64,000 nt of DNA from Allobosea sp. UNC402CLCol (GTDB lineage Bacteria > Pseudomonadota > Alphaproteobacteria > Rhizobiales > Beijerinckiaceae), in NCBI RefSeq assembly GCF_000745475.1, contig NZ_JQJJ01000009.1:744001-808000 (forward strand), given 5' to 3'. The notes beneath the pieces were generated by a model. The model ran no database searches and was not told the DNA's origin. It worked only from the letters and a program-made list of their open reading frames with translations. The stretch's first letter is position 1, and every line of letters begins with the position of its first letter. The position numbers and the translations under genes were made by a program. This document shows, in pieces, positions 34,269 through 43,082 of this stretch.

Positions 34269-36053
34269 ATGACGCAGGGTGAGATCGGGGGGCTCATGAC
34301 GGGCAGGATTCGGCGCTGGTTCGGCGCTGGTAAAATCGCCGGATACGACGCGCTTCCCGTCGCGCCTGCCGCTGAAGTCGAAAAGCCAGTCTTCGTGCCG
34401 GACGGGGAAACCGTTTCGGCGGCCGTCGACGATATCGAGAGCGAGATCCTGTCCGCGATGGGCAAGCTGACCCGCGAGCTCGGCGAGGCCGGGCAGCTCT
34501 CGGCCGATTTCGAACGCGATTCCCGGGCGATCCTTGCAAGCGCCGGCGGCATGCGCCTGGCGGTGGTTTCGGCCAATGAGAACGCCTCGGCGCTCGCGGC
34601 CGCGAGCCAGCAGGTTTCTGATGCGGCGGAGGAGGTCGATCTCTCGCTCGCCAATGTGCGCAGCAAGCTCGACGCCGCCATGTCGCGGGCCAGCGAGGCG
34701 ACGATCATGCTCGACGGGCTGGCGGTCGCGACCGGGGAGATTCGCGGCATCGTCGATTCGATCGCGGATATCGCGCGCCAGACCAATCTGCTGGCATTGA
34801 ACGCGGCCATCGAGGCGGCGCGTGCCGGTGAGGCCGGGCGCGGCTTCGGCGTCGTCGCCCATGAGGTGAAGTCGCTCTCGGTCGAGGTCAGCCAGGCGGT
34901 CGAGCATATCCGCACGCGGGTCGACCGCCTGACGCAGGCCGCGCAGGGCTCGACCGAGATCGTCAACGACGCGCTCCAGATCGTCCGTGAGGTCAACCCG
35001 ATCGTAGGTCTGATCGGCAATGCCTCGCAGCAGCAGGCGACGACGACCGCCGAGCTCTCCCGCAATGCGCGCGAGACGGCCTTGTTCGTCGATGGCGTGG
35101 CCAGGCAGGCCGACGAGATCGACCGCATCGCCCATGTGACGGTGGCGGATAGCGAGCGGGTGCGTCACGCCACCGAGCGCGGCGGCCGCCTCGTCGGCAA
35201 CATGGTGCGCCGGTTCAAGCCGACCCTGCGGCACGCCGCCTTCGCCGATCGGCGCCGCCATGACCGGTTTCCGGCGGCGCGCCGCGCCTGGCTCTCGGTC
35301 GGCGACGTCGACATCGCCGGGGAGGTCATCGATCTCGGCCGGGGCGGGGCCCTGCTGGCCGATGCGCCGGAGGCGCGTCACTGGTCGGGCGCATCCGGCA
35401 GCGTCACGATCGAGGGGCTGCCGCCGCTGCCGTGCCGCATGACGGGGGTGAGCGACAACGGGCTCCACATCGCCTTCGCGCCCGAGGCCGCCGCCGGCAA
35501 CGACGCGCTGGCGCAGACCATCGAGGAGATCGAGCGCTCCTACCGGCCTCTGATCGAGCGCGCCCAGGACTTTGCCCGGCAGGTCGGCGCGGCGATGGAA
35601 ACCGCGCTGGATCGCGGCCTGTTGACCGAGGACGACCTGTTCCAGGCCAGCTATACCGCCGTGGCGGACAGCGAGCCGCGCCAGTATCTGAGCCCGAGCC
35701 TGACCGCGCTGGAAACCGTGCTCCCGCCGGTTCTCGCGCAAATCCTCGCCGACGATGCGCGCCTGTCCTTCGCCGTCGCCGGCGACCGCAACGGCTATGT
35801 GCCGGTCCACAATGCCGCCCATTCCTTGCCGCCGCGCCGGGGCGAGCCGGGCTGGAACGCGACCTATGCCCGCAACCGGCGCATCTATGACGACCGCGTC
35901 GGCATCAGTTTCGGCCGTTCGGTGCGCCCCTTCCTCGTGCAGCGCTCGCTGCAGGATCTCGGCCGCGGGCTGGAAGCGTTCAGCGAGATCGGCGCGCCCA
36001 TCAGGGTGCGCGGCCGCCACTGGGGCGGGGTCAGGACGGCCTACCGGCTCTGA
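34269..36053 (+). CDS. Soluble chemoreceptor (MCP) with PilZ domain and C-terminal MCP-associated domain
   Basis: A 594-residue protein without a membrane helix or HAMP. Residues about 40-320 form an MCP signalling coiled coil with hairpin tip IARQTNLLALNAAIEAARAG (around 165-190). Residues about 325-410 are a PilZ domain, starting RRRHDRFPAARRAWL, with the RxxxR c-di-GMP motif and a later DLGRGGALL matching D/N-x-S-x-x-G with glycine in place of serine. Residues 415-594 form a domain with GYVPVHN, RNRRIYDDRVG and PIRVRGRHWGGVRTAYRL, seen at the C-terminus of some receptors. It could link c-di-GMP to chemotaxis signalling in the cytoplasm. Stop codons of this gene and the next, convergent one directly abut. 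Confidence 0.83.
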   Translation: MTQGEIGGLMTGRIRRWFGAGKIAGYDALPVAPAAEVEKPVFVPDGETVSAAVDDIESEILSAMGKLTRELGEAGQLSADFERDSRAILASAGGMRLAVVSANENASALAAASQQVSDAAEEVDLSLANVRSKLDAAMSRASEATIMLDGLAVATGEIRGIVDSIADIARQTNLLALNAAIEAARAGEAGRGFGVVAHEVKSLSVEVSQAVEHIRTRVDRLTQAAQGSTEIVNDALQIVREVNPIVGLIGNASQQQATTTAELSRNARETALFVDGVARQADEIDRIAHVTVADSERVRHATERGGRLVGNMVRRFKPTLRHAAFADRRRHDRFPAARRAWLSVGDVDIAGEVIDLGRGGALLADAPEARHWSGASGSVTIEGLPPLPCRMTGVSDNGLHIAFAPEAAAGNDALAQTIEEIERSYRPLIERAQDFARQVGAAMETALDRGLLTEDDLFQASYTAVADSEPRQYLSPSLTALETVLPPVLAQILADDARLSFAVAGDRNGYVPVHNAAHSLPPRRGEPGWNATYARNRRIYDDRVGISFGRSVRPFLVQRSLQDLGRGLEAFSEIGAPIRVRGRHWGGVRTAYRL

Positions 36054-36818
36054 CTACAGCCGGTCCCAGCTCACGGCGACGTTCATCTTCCGGAAGGTCT
36101 GCTGCCAGAGCGTGGCCGCCTGTTCGAGGCGCTGGGGCTCGTAGAGGCCCTGCACCTGATGCACGCTGAGCGCCCAGCTCGCGGCACCCGAGCTCTGCCA
36201 GACCTTCGCCAGGAGCTGCCGCAGCTTTTCGGGATCGCGCGCGCCTGCGCCATTGCCGAAGACGGTGTATTGGCCCGAGTTCTGCAGCATGTCGGAGACC
36301 AGCACGAGCTTGCGGTCGCCGTTCTCGACCCGGTTCTCCCGCCGCGCCACGACATCGCCGATCGCCTCGACGATCGGCGACTGGTTGCCCTTTGCCGGCG
36401 TGGTCAGCACCTTCAGCGCGTCGTCGAGCGGACGGCCGAACTTCTCGACCCATTTGACGTATTCGCGGCGCGGGTTGCCGATCAGCTCGCTCGCGGTCTT
36501 GCCGGGATTGCAGAGCGAGATCAGCGCCGGGAAGCCGGGCTCGAAGACGTCGTTGAAGACATAGATCGAGAGCATCCGGTCGGCCGGCAATTCATCGCCG
36601 ATCTGCTTGACCAGCGTCTTGAGGCGTCCGGCCTGGACCTCGCTCCACGGGTCGGTCTTGTCGACGAGGATCAGCGTCTGCCCCACCGGGCCGGTCTTGG
36701 GGCAGAGCGTCTCCTGGTCGCGCGGCGGCCCGCGCAGCAGGGAGGGGGCGGCGAAGAAGCCGACGAGGGCGACGCCGGCGAGGAGGGAGGCGACGATCGC
36801 CCAGTTCTCGGTCTTCAT
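36054..36818 (-). CDS. Uncharacterised membrane-anchored protein, VWA-like
   Basis: A 254-residue protein with one N-terminal helix (about 7-28) followed by a periplasmic or cytoplasmic domain. The strand-loop LILVDKTDPWSEVQAGRL (about 48-65) resembles the beginning of a von Willebrand A fold with the usual D-x-S-x-S replaced by D-K-T-D. Later RKLVLVSDMLQNSGQY resembles VWA strand 4 with its conserved aspartate. It is the last gene of a three-gene minus-strand module (38902 to 36054), ten bases after the coiled-coil gene. No function can be named. Confidence 0.75.
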   Translation of the reverse strand: MKTENWAIVASLLAGVALVGFFAAPSLLRGPPRDQETLCPKTGPVGQTLILVDKTDPWSEVQAGRLKTLVKQIGDELPADRMLSIYVFNDVFEPGFPALISLCNPGKTASELIGNPRREYVKWVEKFGRPLDDALKVLTTPAKGNQSPIVEAIGDVVARRENRVENGDRKLVLVSDMLQNSGQYTVFGNGAGARDPEKLRQLLAKVWQSSGAASWALSVHQVQGLYEPQRLEQAATLWQQTFRKMNVAVSWDRL

Positions 36819-36828
36819 GCGTCGGCCT

Positions 36829-38301
36829 CTAGCGCTGCATGGCGGCGAATTCCTCGGCCGCCTGCTTCTGCGCCGCCTCGTCGCGCTCGAAGGCTTCGCG
36901 CCCGGCCTGTGCGGCGCGCAGCTTGACCTGCTCGACCTCGCCGGCGAGGTCGATGCCGCGCAGGAGCACGAGCCGGTCCTTCAGCGTCGCTTCGATCAGG
37001 GCCGGCATCGATCCGAGCTGCCGCTCGAAATCCTCGATCTGTCGGCGCGCGGCGGTGTATTCCGGCAATTCGCCGGGCTGGTCGATCTCGGCCAAGTTGA
37101 GCGATTGGGAGAAATAGGCCGGCGGCAGGTCGGTCCGAACGCGCAGATTGGCCTCGCGATATTGCATCATCGCCGCGTCCTTGGCGGCGCGAAGCTGCCC
37201 GAGGCGGGAGATATGGAGGTCGCGCGCCTTCTCGGCCCTGGCCTTGAAGGATTGCAGCTTGCCGAGCTCGTCGCGGCATTCCTCGCGGAAGCCGTCGACC
37301 TGCGTCCTGAGCGCCTCCATCTCCGGCAGCAACTCGACATCGAGCCGGCGCCTTTCTTCCTCGACCGCGCTCCAGCGCTGGCGCCAGCGCTTATAGGCGG
37401 CGGCATGGCCCGGATAGCTGCCGAAGGCGGAATAGCCCTTGGTCGCCGAGACGAAGGCGACGATGCAGCCGATGATGACGAGCGCGACCGATTTGAGGTC
37501 GTAGATCGCGAACGGGTTCTCCAGCATGCGCGGCATCACCTGGAAGGAGCGCGCATCGGGATTGGCGATCAGCATCTCGCGGTAATGGCCGACCGCGAGG
37601 TTGAACAGCACGATCAGCGCGATCATCCCCGCATAGGCCGGCAGCGCCCAGAACAGATGCGAGCTCTTCACATGCTGGCAGTAGCGCGCCGGTCCCACCC
37701 CCATGAAGAAGCCGAGCGCGATGTTGAGCGCCGAGATGATGACCGCCGTCGCCGCGCCGCCGACGAGGCCGAAATCGCTGGCCTCGGCGAAGAAATTGCC
37801 GTTGAGCAGGCTCTCGATCACCAGCGGCACGACCAGGAAGAACAGGATGAACTGCCATTTGTCGAGCTTGGGGTCGGCGCGGCGCTTGTTCTCGTAATTG
37901 AAGAAGGCGTATTCGCGCTTGGCCCTGAGCGCGTCGTAGACGCGCTGCTCCAGCTCGCTGCCATGCTTGTTCAGCATCGCGCGCATCGCAGCCTCGATGC
38001 TGCGCACGCGGCCCTCGAAGCGCTGCTGGGTGAACAATTCGCGCCGGTTCGCGATCTCGGCCTGGAGCGCGTTGAGGCTCGCCGCCGCCTCCTGCCGGAT
38101 CGCGGTGAAATGCTCGCGGGCCCGCGCGACCAGCGTCTGCTCGGTCTGCGACAGCATCGTCGCATGGGCCGGCGGCTGGTTCTCGACCGCGTCGCTGGCG
38201 CCGTGATGGCCGGCCTTCACCGATTCCGCGAGGTGATGCGCCGTGATCGGCGCGATGGCCTCGCGCCGACGGGGCTCGCCGCTGCCGTTCTCATTCGCCA
38301 T
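36829..38301 (-). CDS. Uncharacterised membrane protein with two coiled-coil arms
   Basis: A 490-residue protein. Residues about 50-140 are a charged helical arm, about 148-290 hold four membrane helices (FILFFLVVPLVIESLL, TAVIISALNIALGFF, YAGMIALIVLFNLAV and ALVIIGCIVAFVSA), and about 310-485 form a second long Glu/Arg/Leu-rich coiled coil. I do not recognise the family. The plan (coil, four helices, coil) suggests a membrane scaffold whose coils face the cytoplasm. Its start overlaps the stop of the upstream gene by 11 bases, and the VWA-like gene follows ten bases after. Confidence 0.78.
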   Translation of the reverse strand: MANENGSGEPRRREAIAPITAHHLAESVKAGHHGASDAVENQPPAHATMLSQTEQTLVARAREHFTAIRQEAAASLNALQAEIANRRELFTQQRFEGRVRSIEAAMRAMLNKHGSELEQRVYDALRAKREYAFFNYENKRRADPKLDKWQFILFFLVVPLVIESLLNGNFFAEASDFGLVGGAATAVIISALNIALGFFMGVGPARYCQHVKSSHLFWALPAYAGMIALIVLFNLAVGHYREMLIANPDARSFQVMPRMLENPFAIYDLKSVALVIIGCIVAFVSATKGYSAFGSYPGHAAAYKRWRQRWSAVEEERRRLDVELLPEMEALRTQVDGFREECRDELGKLQSFKARAEKARDLHISRLGQLRAAKDAAMMQYREANLRVRTDLPPAYFSQSLNLAEIDQPGELPEYTAARRQIEDFERQLGSMPALIEATLKDRLVLLRGIDLAGEVEQVKLRAAQAGREAFERDEAAQKQAAEEFAAMQR

Positions 38302-38902
38302 GGGCGGACCGCATCAGGAAATGGCGGGCATCGACGACATCCACCCAGAAGTCACGGAAGCCGGGATAGGCCGGCCGCAGATAGGCGCGCTCGAACCAGA
38401 GCGTCAGCACGACGAGCCCGGCTGCCCCCAGCGCCGGCAGGATCGCGCCGGCGATGGCGGCGGGGCTCGTTTCCCAGAGCCGCCAGCCCAGCCCGAGCAG
38501 GGCAAAGGCGCTGGCGACGACGAGGAGCGCGAGCATGCAATGCCGGCCGGTGTCGTAGGCGAGCTGCAGCCCGGCGGTCATCAGCGTGATCGCGAAGGCG
38601 GCGGCAAGCTCGATCACGGCGAGCCCGACAACGAGGCCGGCGAGCGTGGCGCCGATTCCAGTCGGGGATGCCGGCGAGAGCACCGCATGGACGCTGCGAC
38701 CGGTCGCCCAGCCGAGATGGAGGCAGAAGAGCAGGATCGCGGCGATGAGGATGGCGACGAGTGGCGTCTCGCGCCGCAGCCGCGCCGCCATGGTCGCCAG
38801 TCGCGCGGCATGCGTCTGGCATGCGGCTTCGTAAAGCGCGCTTCCGGCCGCCCGCAGCCGACCCATCATTGTCCTGAGTATCGAACGCAACCGACCCGCC
38901 AT
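38291..38902 (-). CDS. Uncharacterised small membrane protein, first gene of the module
   Basis: A 203-residue protein with a basic amphipathic N-terminus (about 1-45) and four predicted helices (around LVAILIAAILLFCLHLGW, LAGLVVGLAVIELAAAFAI, MLALLVVASAFALLGLGW and ILPALGAAGLVVLTLWF). The short tail ends DARHFLMRSAHGE. Family unknown. ATG 38902 is chosen over an in-frame TTG at 38938. It overlaps the coiled-coil gene by 11 bases, so the two are probably made together. Confidence 0.75.
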   Translation of the reverse strand: MAGRLRSILRTMMGRLRAAGSALYEAACQTHAARLATMAARLRRETPLVAILIAAILLFCLHLGWATGRSVHAVLSPASPTGIGATLAGLVVGLAVIELAAAFAITLMTAGLQLAYDTGRHCMLALLVVASAFALLGLGWRLWETSPAAIAGAILPALGAAGLVVLTLWFERAYLRPAYPGFRDFWVDVVDARHFLMRSAHGE

Positions 38903-38962
38903 GGCCACGACGGTTACCGCATTCGCCCGGCCGGTCAAGGGAAGGGCAGGGGCGTGCCCTGC

Positions 38963-40096
38963 TCAGCCGCCGGTCACGCTCATATGGCGGCCGACCGCGG
39001 GGCGCGCATGGCGGCGGTCGATGACGAAATCATGGCCCTTGGGCTTGCGCGCGATCGCTTCGTCCATGGTGCGGAAGAGCAGGGCGTCGTCCTTCGACGC
39101 GCGCACGGCGGCGCGCAGATCGGCGGCGTCCTCCTGGCCCAGGCACATATAGAGCGTGCCGGTGCAGGTCAGGCGCACGCGGTTGCAGCTCTCGCAGAAA
39201 TTATGCGTCAGCGGCGTGATGAAGCCGACGAGCCCGCCGGTCTCCTTGACGCGGACATAGCGCGCCGGCCCGCCGGTGCGGTAGGGATCGTCGACGAGGG
39301 AGTACTTGTCCATCAGGCGCCCGCGCACCACCGAGAGCGGCAGGTACTGGTCGATGCGCCCGGCCTCGATCTCGCCCATCGGCATCACCTCGATCAGGGT
39401 GAGGTCCATGCCGAGGCCGTGCGACCAGAGCATCAGCTCTTCGATCTCGTCGTCATTGACGCCCTTGAGCGCGACCGCATTGATCTTGACCCGCATGCCG
39501 GCCTTGCGCGCCGCCTCGATGCCGGCGAGCACCACGCTGAGATCGCCGCGCCGGGTGATCTCGCGGAACTTGTCGGCGTCGAGCGTGTCGAGCGAGACGT
39601 TGATGCGCCGCACCCCGTAGCCGGCGAGCTCGTCGGCATATTTGTGCAGCAGCGAGCCATTGGTGGTCAGCGTCAATTCGTCGAGCGCGCCCGAGGTGAG
39701 ATGGCGCGAGAGCGAGCGGAACAGGCTCATGATGTCGCGGCGCACCAGCGGCTCGCCGCCGGTGAGCCTGAGCTTGCGCGTGCCGCGGGCGACGAAGGCG
39801 GTGGCGATCCGGTCGAGCTCCTCGAGCGTCAGCAATTCCTTGCGGGGCAGGAACTGCATGTTCTCGGCCATGCAATAGACGCAGCGAAAATCGCAGCGAT
39901 CCGTCACCGAGATGCGCAGATAGGAAATCGTGCGGCCGAACGGATCGACCAGGGGCGACCGCGTCAGCGGTTTGATGTCGTCGAGCAGCACGTCTGCCTC
40001 AACTCCGGATGCGGCGCCGCTCCGCGCTGGATGCGGACGCTTCTTCACATTGCTATAGCGAGACATTGGCATCGATGCGCTGAAGGTCAAGCGCAT
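38963..40096 (-). CDS. moaA: GTP 3',8-cyclase (molybdenum cofactor)
   Basis: A 377-residue radical SAM enzyme converting GTP to 3',8-cyclo-GTP, the first step of molybdopterin synthesis. Radical SAM cluster cysteines C68, C72 and C75 (CDFRCVYC) and the second cluster [15 protein letters not shown] are present, as is the mandatory C-terminal Gly-Gly. The N-terminus is longer than usual; ATGs at 40072 and 40066 are alternative starts giving about 367-369 residues. It is divergent from the DUF971 gene. No other moa gene adjoins. Confidence 0.92.
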   Translation of the reverse strand: MRLTFSASMPMSRYSNVKKRPHPARSGAASGVEADVLLDDIKPLTRSPLVDPFGRTISYLRISVTDRCDFRCVYCMAENMQFLPRKELLTLEELDRIATAFVARGTRKLRLTGGEPLVRRDIMSLFRSLSRHLTSGALDELTLTTNGSLLHKYADELAGYGVRRINVSLDTLDADKFREITRRGDLSVVLAGIEAARKAGMRVKINAVALKGVNDDEIEELMLWSHGLGMDLTLIEVMPMGEIEAGRIDQYLPLSVVRGRLMDKYSLVDDPYRTGGPARYVRVKETGGLVGFITPLTHNFCESCNRVRLTCTGTLYMCLGQEDAADLRAAVRASKDDALLFRTMDEAIARKPKGHDFVIDRRHARPAVGRHMSVTGG

Positions 40097-40131
40097 GGCT
40101 GCCGCGCATGGCGATGAGGAACTGCACGATC

Positions 40132-40494
40132 ATGTCATCCTGGCCGACCGAGATCCGCCTCGCCAAGGACCGCCGCACCCTCCACGTCACCTTCGACGAC
40201 GGCGCGAGCTTCGCGCTGCCGGCCGAGCTGCTGCGCGTCGAGAGCCCCTCCGCCGAGGTCCAGGGACATCATCCCAGCCAGAAGACCATCGTTCCCGGCA
40301 AGGCCGAGGTCGAGATCCTGCGTGTCGAGCCTGTCGGGCACTATGCCGTCAGGCTCGGCTTCGACGACATGCACGACACCGGCATCTATGCCTGGGACTA
40401 TCTGCGCGAGCTCGGCGAGCAGGCCGGGGAGAAGATGAAGGCGTATGAGGCCGCTCTGGCCGAGAAGGGGCTGTCGCGGGGGGGACGGCGGTAA
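40132..40494 (+). CDS. DUF971 (gamma-butyrobetaine-hydroxylase N-terminal-like) protein
   Basis: A 120-residue single-domain protein: IRLAKDRRTLHVTFDDGASFALPAELLRV, then VEILRVEPVGHYAVRLGFDDMHDTGIYAWDYLREL. These match DUF971, which also forms the N-terminal domain of gamma-butyrobetaine hydroxylase; stand-alone members near moaA or Mrp/ApbC are thought to work in iron-sulfur cluster assembly. Closeness to moaA, itself a two-cluster enzyme, fits that (inference). ATGs at 40108 and 40114 are alternative starts. Confidence 0.83.
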   Translation: MSSWPTEIRLAKDRRTLHVTFDDGASFALPAELLRVESPSAEVQGHHPSQKTIVPGKAEVEILRVEPVGHYAVRLGFDDMHDTGIYAWDYLRELGEQAGEKMKAYEAALAEKGLSRGGRR

Positions 40495-40588
40495 GGCAGG
40501 AGTCGGAGCGACATTAGCGGAACCCGCTTTGGGTCGGGAGCGGACGTTCGTCTCTGTGTTATACAATGCGAAAGGGGTGGGAACGGAG

Positions 40589-40984
40589 ATGGCGATGCGT
40601 AGCTGCTGGCTGATCGGGGCTCTATTCATCGCGAGCGCGACCACTTCCTTGGCGCAGGAGCGCTACAGTCAGGCTCAGCTTCTCGTCGTGCGTCAAATCG
40701 CGTCCGCGAGCGCAATGGCCGAGCTGTGTGGTGCCGGACTATCGCGATTTCGCAGCACCGCTGCTCTTCGCTCAGTCGGCTTGACCGAAGCGGACACAGA
40801 AGGTCAGTTCCTGCGGGATGAAAGGGCAAAGCAACGCCTTGCCCTCATGGACAGCTACGAAGCACTCAGCATGACCATCGTCGGACGACAGGGGGCGTTG
40901 CAGCGGCAGTGCTCAAACCTTGTGCGCATGTACGGGGCCAGAGGCACCGCGATCCCCGGACTCGCCATTGTCATAGCCCACTAG
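40589..40984 (+). CDS. Small secreted protein of unknown function
   Basis: A 131-residue protein with signal peptide (1-22, ending SLAQ) and a helical mature part with two cysteines (in AELCGAG and RQCSNLV) that could pair. GGAACGGAG precedes the ATG. No family recognised. The neighbourhood (about 40.5-41.2 kb) is less GC-biased in codon third positions than its flanks by eye, a weak hint of foreign origin. Confidence 0.65.
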   Translation: MAMRSCWLIGALFIASATTSLAQERYSQAQLLVVRQIASASAMAELCGAGLSRFRSTAALRSVGLTEADTEGQFLRDERAKQRLALMDSYEALSMTIVGRQGALQRQCSNLVRMYGARGTAIPGLAIVIAH

Positions 40985-41190
40985 CGGCCGCGCATCTCAG
41001 AGCAGCGACGCAATTTCTGGCCACCAAAGCCGCGCTGATCGAAGCCGAATGAGATGTCCGCAACGGGGTGGGAACAGACCCTCCCGTCATCTTCGCCAGA
41101 GCGGCGCTCGTAATCGAAGGCGAGTTCAGCGCAAACTTATCCCGCCTTCCAACTCCGGCAGCTTCCGTACCCGCAAAGCCCACATGAACG

Positions 41191-41216
41191 AAAAAGGCCG
41201 GCGTCGCCGCCGGCCT
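41191..41216 (-). terminator. Terminator of the L,D-transpeptidase gene
   Basis: Stem AGGCCGGC (41195-41202) / GCCGGCCT (41209-41216) with a six-base loop. On the minus strand TTTTTCG follows, about 25 bases after the gene's stop. Confidence 0.85.
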
Positions 41217-41241
41217 GTTCACGTGATCGCGGATCGGCGGC

Positions 41242-41820
41242 TCAGCGCGCGACGACGACGCGGGTACCGACCTTGGCACGCTCGTAGAGGTCGATGACGT
41301 CCTCGTTCAGCATGCGGATGCAGCCCGACGAGACGGCCTGGCCGATCGTCTCCGGCTCGTTCGAGCCGTGGATGCGGTAGAGCGTCGAGCCGAGATAGAG
41401 GGCGCGGGCGCCGAGCGGGTTGTCCGGGCCGCCGGCCATGTGGCGCGGCAGGTCGGGGCGGCGCTTCAGCATGGAGGCCGGCGGCGTCCAGCCAGGCCAT
41501 TCGGCCTTGCGCGTGATGGCGTGCGCGCCCGACCAGTCGAAGCCCGGGCGGCCGACGCCGACGCCGTAGCGCACGGCCTTGCCGTCGGGCAGCACGTAAT
41601 AGAGGCGGCGCTCGTTGGTATCGACCACGATCGTGCCCGGCCGCTGCTTGGTCGGGTAGCTGACGATTTCACGCGGAATGGCGGTGGCCTGGGCCTTCGC
41701 CGGATCGACATAGGTGACCAGCGGCTGACGCGTCAGCGGGTCGATTTCGGCTCGGGCAGCGGTGCCCAGAGCGAGCAGGCCAAGGCCGGCAAGCACGGCC
41801 AGACGGGTGGAGCGGAGCAT
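41242..41820 (-). CDS. L,D-transpeptidase (YkuD/ErfK family)
   Basis: A 192-residue periplasmic enzyme with signal peptide (1-24, TAARA). The YkuD domain ends with the catalytic motif YRIHGSNEPETIGQA then SSGCIRML, with histidine and cysteine in place. GTIVVDTNERRLYYVLPDGKAVRYGVGVG is the domain's opening. It forms 3-3 peptidoglycan cross-links or attaches outer-membrane proteins to peptidoglycan, a common role in Hyphomicrobiales. The ATG at 41820 starts the signal peptide. Confidence 0.92.
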   Translation of the reverse strand: MLRSTRLAVLAGLGLLALGTAARAEIDPLTRQPLVTYVDPAKAQATAIPREIVSYPTKQRPGTIVVDTNERRLYYVLPDGKAVRYGVGVGRPGFDWSGAHAITRKAEWPGWTPPASMLKRRPDLPRHMAGGPDNPLGARALYLGSTLYRIHGSNEPETIGQAVSSGCIRMLNEDVIDLYERAKVGTRVVVAR

Positions 41821-42007
41821 CGGATGAACCTCGGGCGGTCGGTGGCGCTGGGCACGAAGTTGACACGGAAAAGTCAACGTCTCCTCAATGTCCTGTCAGA
41901 CTCATTTGGGCCGTGCAATTGCGCCGCCATCACATCGATGAGAGCGGGTGAGCTTTGCTTTGCCGCGTTGCGCGTCTGCAACATCGCGCACCGGTGAAGG
42001 CCGCGAA

Positions 42008-42958
42008 TCAGCTCCTCAACACGACGCAGGCGCCCCGATCGACCTGGATGCGCCGGCACAGTGCGGTCGCCGCGGCCCGTGTCGCGGCCGGCAGGCGGAC
42101 ACGGTAGAAGGCGCGCGTCCCGCGGCTGCGCAGGCGCGTTCCGATCACCATCGGCTGCAGATCGCCGATGATGCTGCGGTGGCGCGCTCCGGCCCGCTGG
42201 AAGGAAGCCAGCGCCCGCGATTTCGAGAAATTGCCGGCGAGCTGCACGCCCCAGGGCGCGAAGGGCGCTTCCGCGATCATGGGCAAGGCCGGACGCGCGC
42301 GGCGGATCGCGATCAGCGTCGGCGCGCAGGCCGTTTGCGTGTCGCGCGTGGCTGGGAGCGGCGGCGGCGAGCGCCCGTCGCCATTGGCGGTGTTCTCCGC
42401 ATCCTCGGCCCAGTTCTCGACGGAGGTGCCGGTGACGGCGACGACATAGTTCTCCGTCTCGAAGGGCAGGAAGCGGCTCTGCTTGGCCTTGCGGGCCGCG
42501 AGCCAGCCCGCGACCCGGTTTGGCCCGCCATTATAGGCCGCGGCGGCGAGCCCCCAATTGCCGAAGCGGTCGCGCAGCTCCGCCAGGAAATGCGCCGCCT
42601 TCGGCACGGCCTGCTCGGGGTCGAAGGGATCGATGAGGCCGCGCTCGCGCGCCGTGCCCGGCATGAACTGCGCCACGCCCTGCGCGCCGGCCGGGCTGGT
42701 GACGCCGGGCCGGAAGCTCGATTCCTGGAAGATCAGCCGCGTCAGGAAGGCGGCAGGTACGGAGTGGGTCCGCGCCGCGTCGTCGATCAGCCGGCAGAGC
42801 GCGTCCTCGATGCCGGAGGAGGGCAGGGCGACCTCTTCGGGCAAGGCGGGCGCGGGCGCGAGTGCTGCCATCGCCGCGACGAGCAGGGCGGCGATGCAAC
42901 CGGTCGGGCGGAGCAGGCGGCGGCGGGGATCCCGAGGCATGGCCGGCTTCTCTCGCAT
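42008..42958 (-). CDS. Lytic transglycosylase with C-terminal SPOR-like domain
   Basis: A 316-residue exported protein: signal peptide (about 1-37), then an SLT goose-lysozyme-like domain with catalytic glutamate in IFQESSFRPG, and SPAGAQGVAQFMPGTARE and AAAYNGGPNRV. The C-terminal 75 residues (WGVQLAGNFSKSRALASFQRA to the end) look like a SPOR peptidoglycan-binding fold. It cleaves glycan strands with anhydro-muramic ends. ATG 42940 is an alternative start. Divergent from an SGNH-like protein gene. Confidence 0.88.
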   Translation of the reverse strand: MREKPAMPRDPRRRLLRPTGCIAALLVAAMAALAPAPALPEEVALPSSGIEDALCRLIDDAARTHSVPAAFLTRLIFQESSFRPGVTSPAGAQGVAQFMPGTARERGLIDPFDPEQAVPKAAHFLAELRDRFGNWGLAAAAYNGGPNRVAGWLAARKAKQSRFLPFETENYVVAVTGTSVENWAEDAENTANGDGRSPPPLPATRDTQTACAPTLIAIRRARPALPMIAEAPFAPWGVQLAGNFSKSRALASFQRAGARHRSIIGDLQPMVIGTRLRSRGTRAFYRVRLPAATRAAATALCRRIQVDRGACVVLRS

Positions 42959-43082
42959 GTCCGGCGCGTCGCAGCCAGCCCGCGACATCGCTTGCGGATT
43001 GTCCGGGAGGGCCTGCCTGTGCGAAGAGGCGCGCAACGCGGCGGCCGGAATGGCGGTCGGATGACGGAGCAAACAGCCCGAG

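Noticed and set aside
36054-38902. Calling the three-gene module a known defence system
   Set aside because: No nuclease, helicase, TIR or other recognised effector domain is visible; the VWA-like and membrane features alone do not support that.
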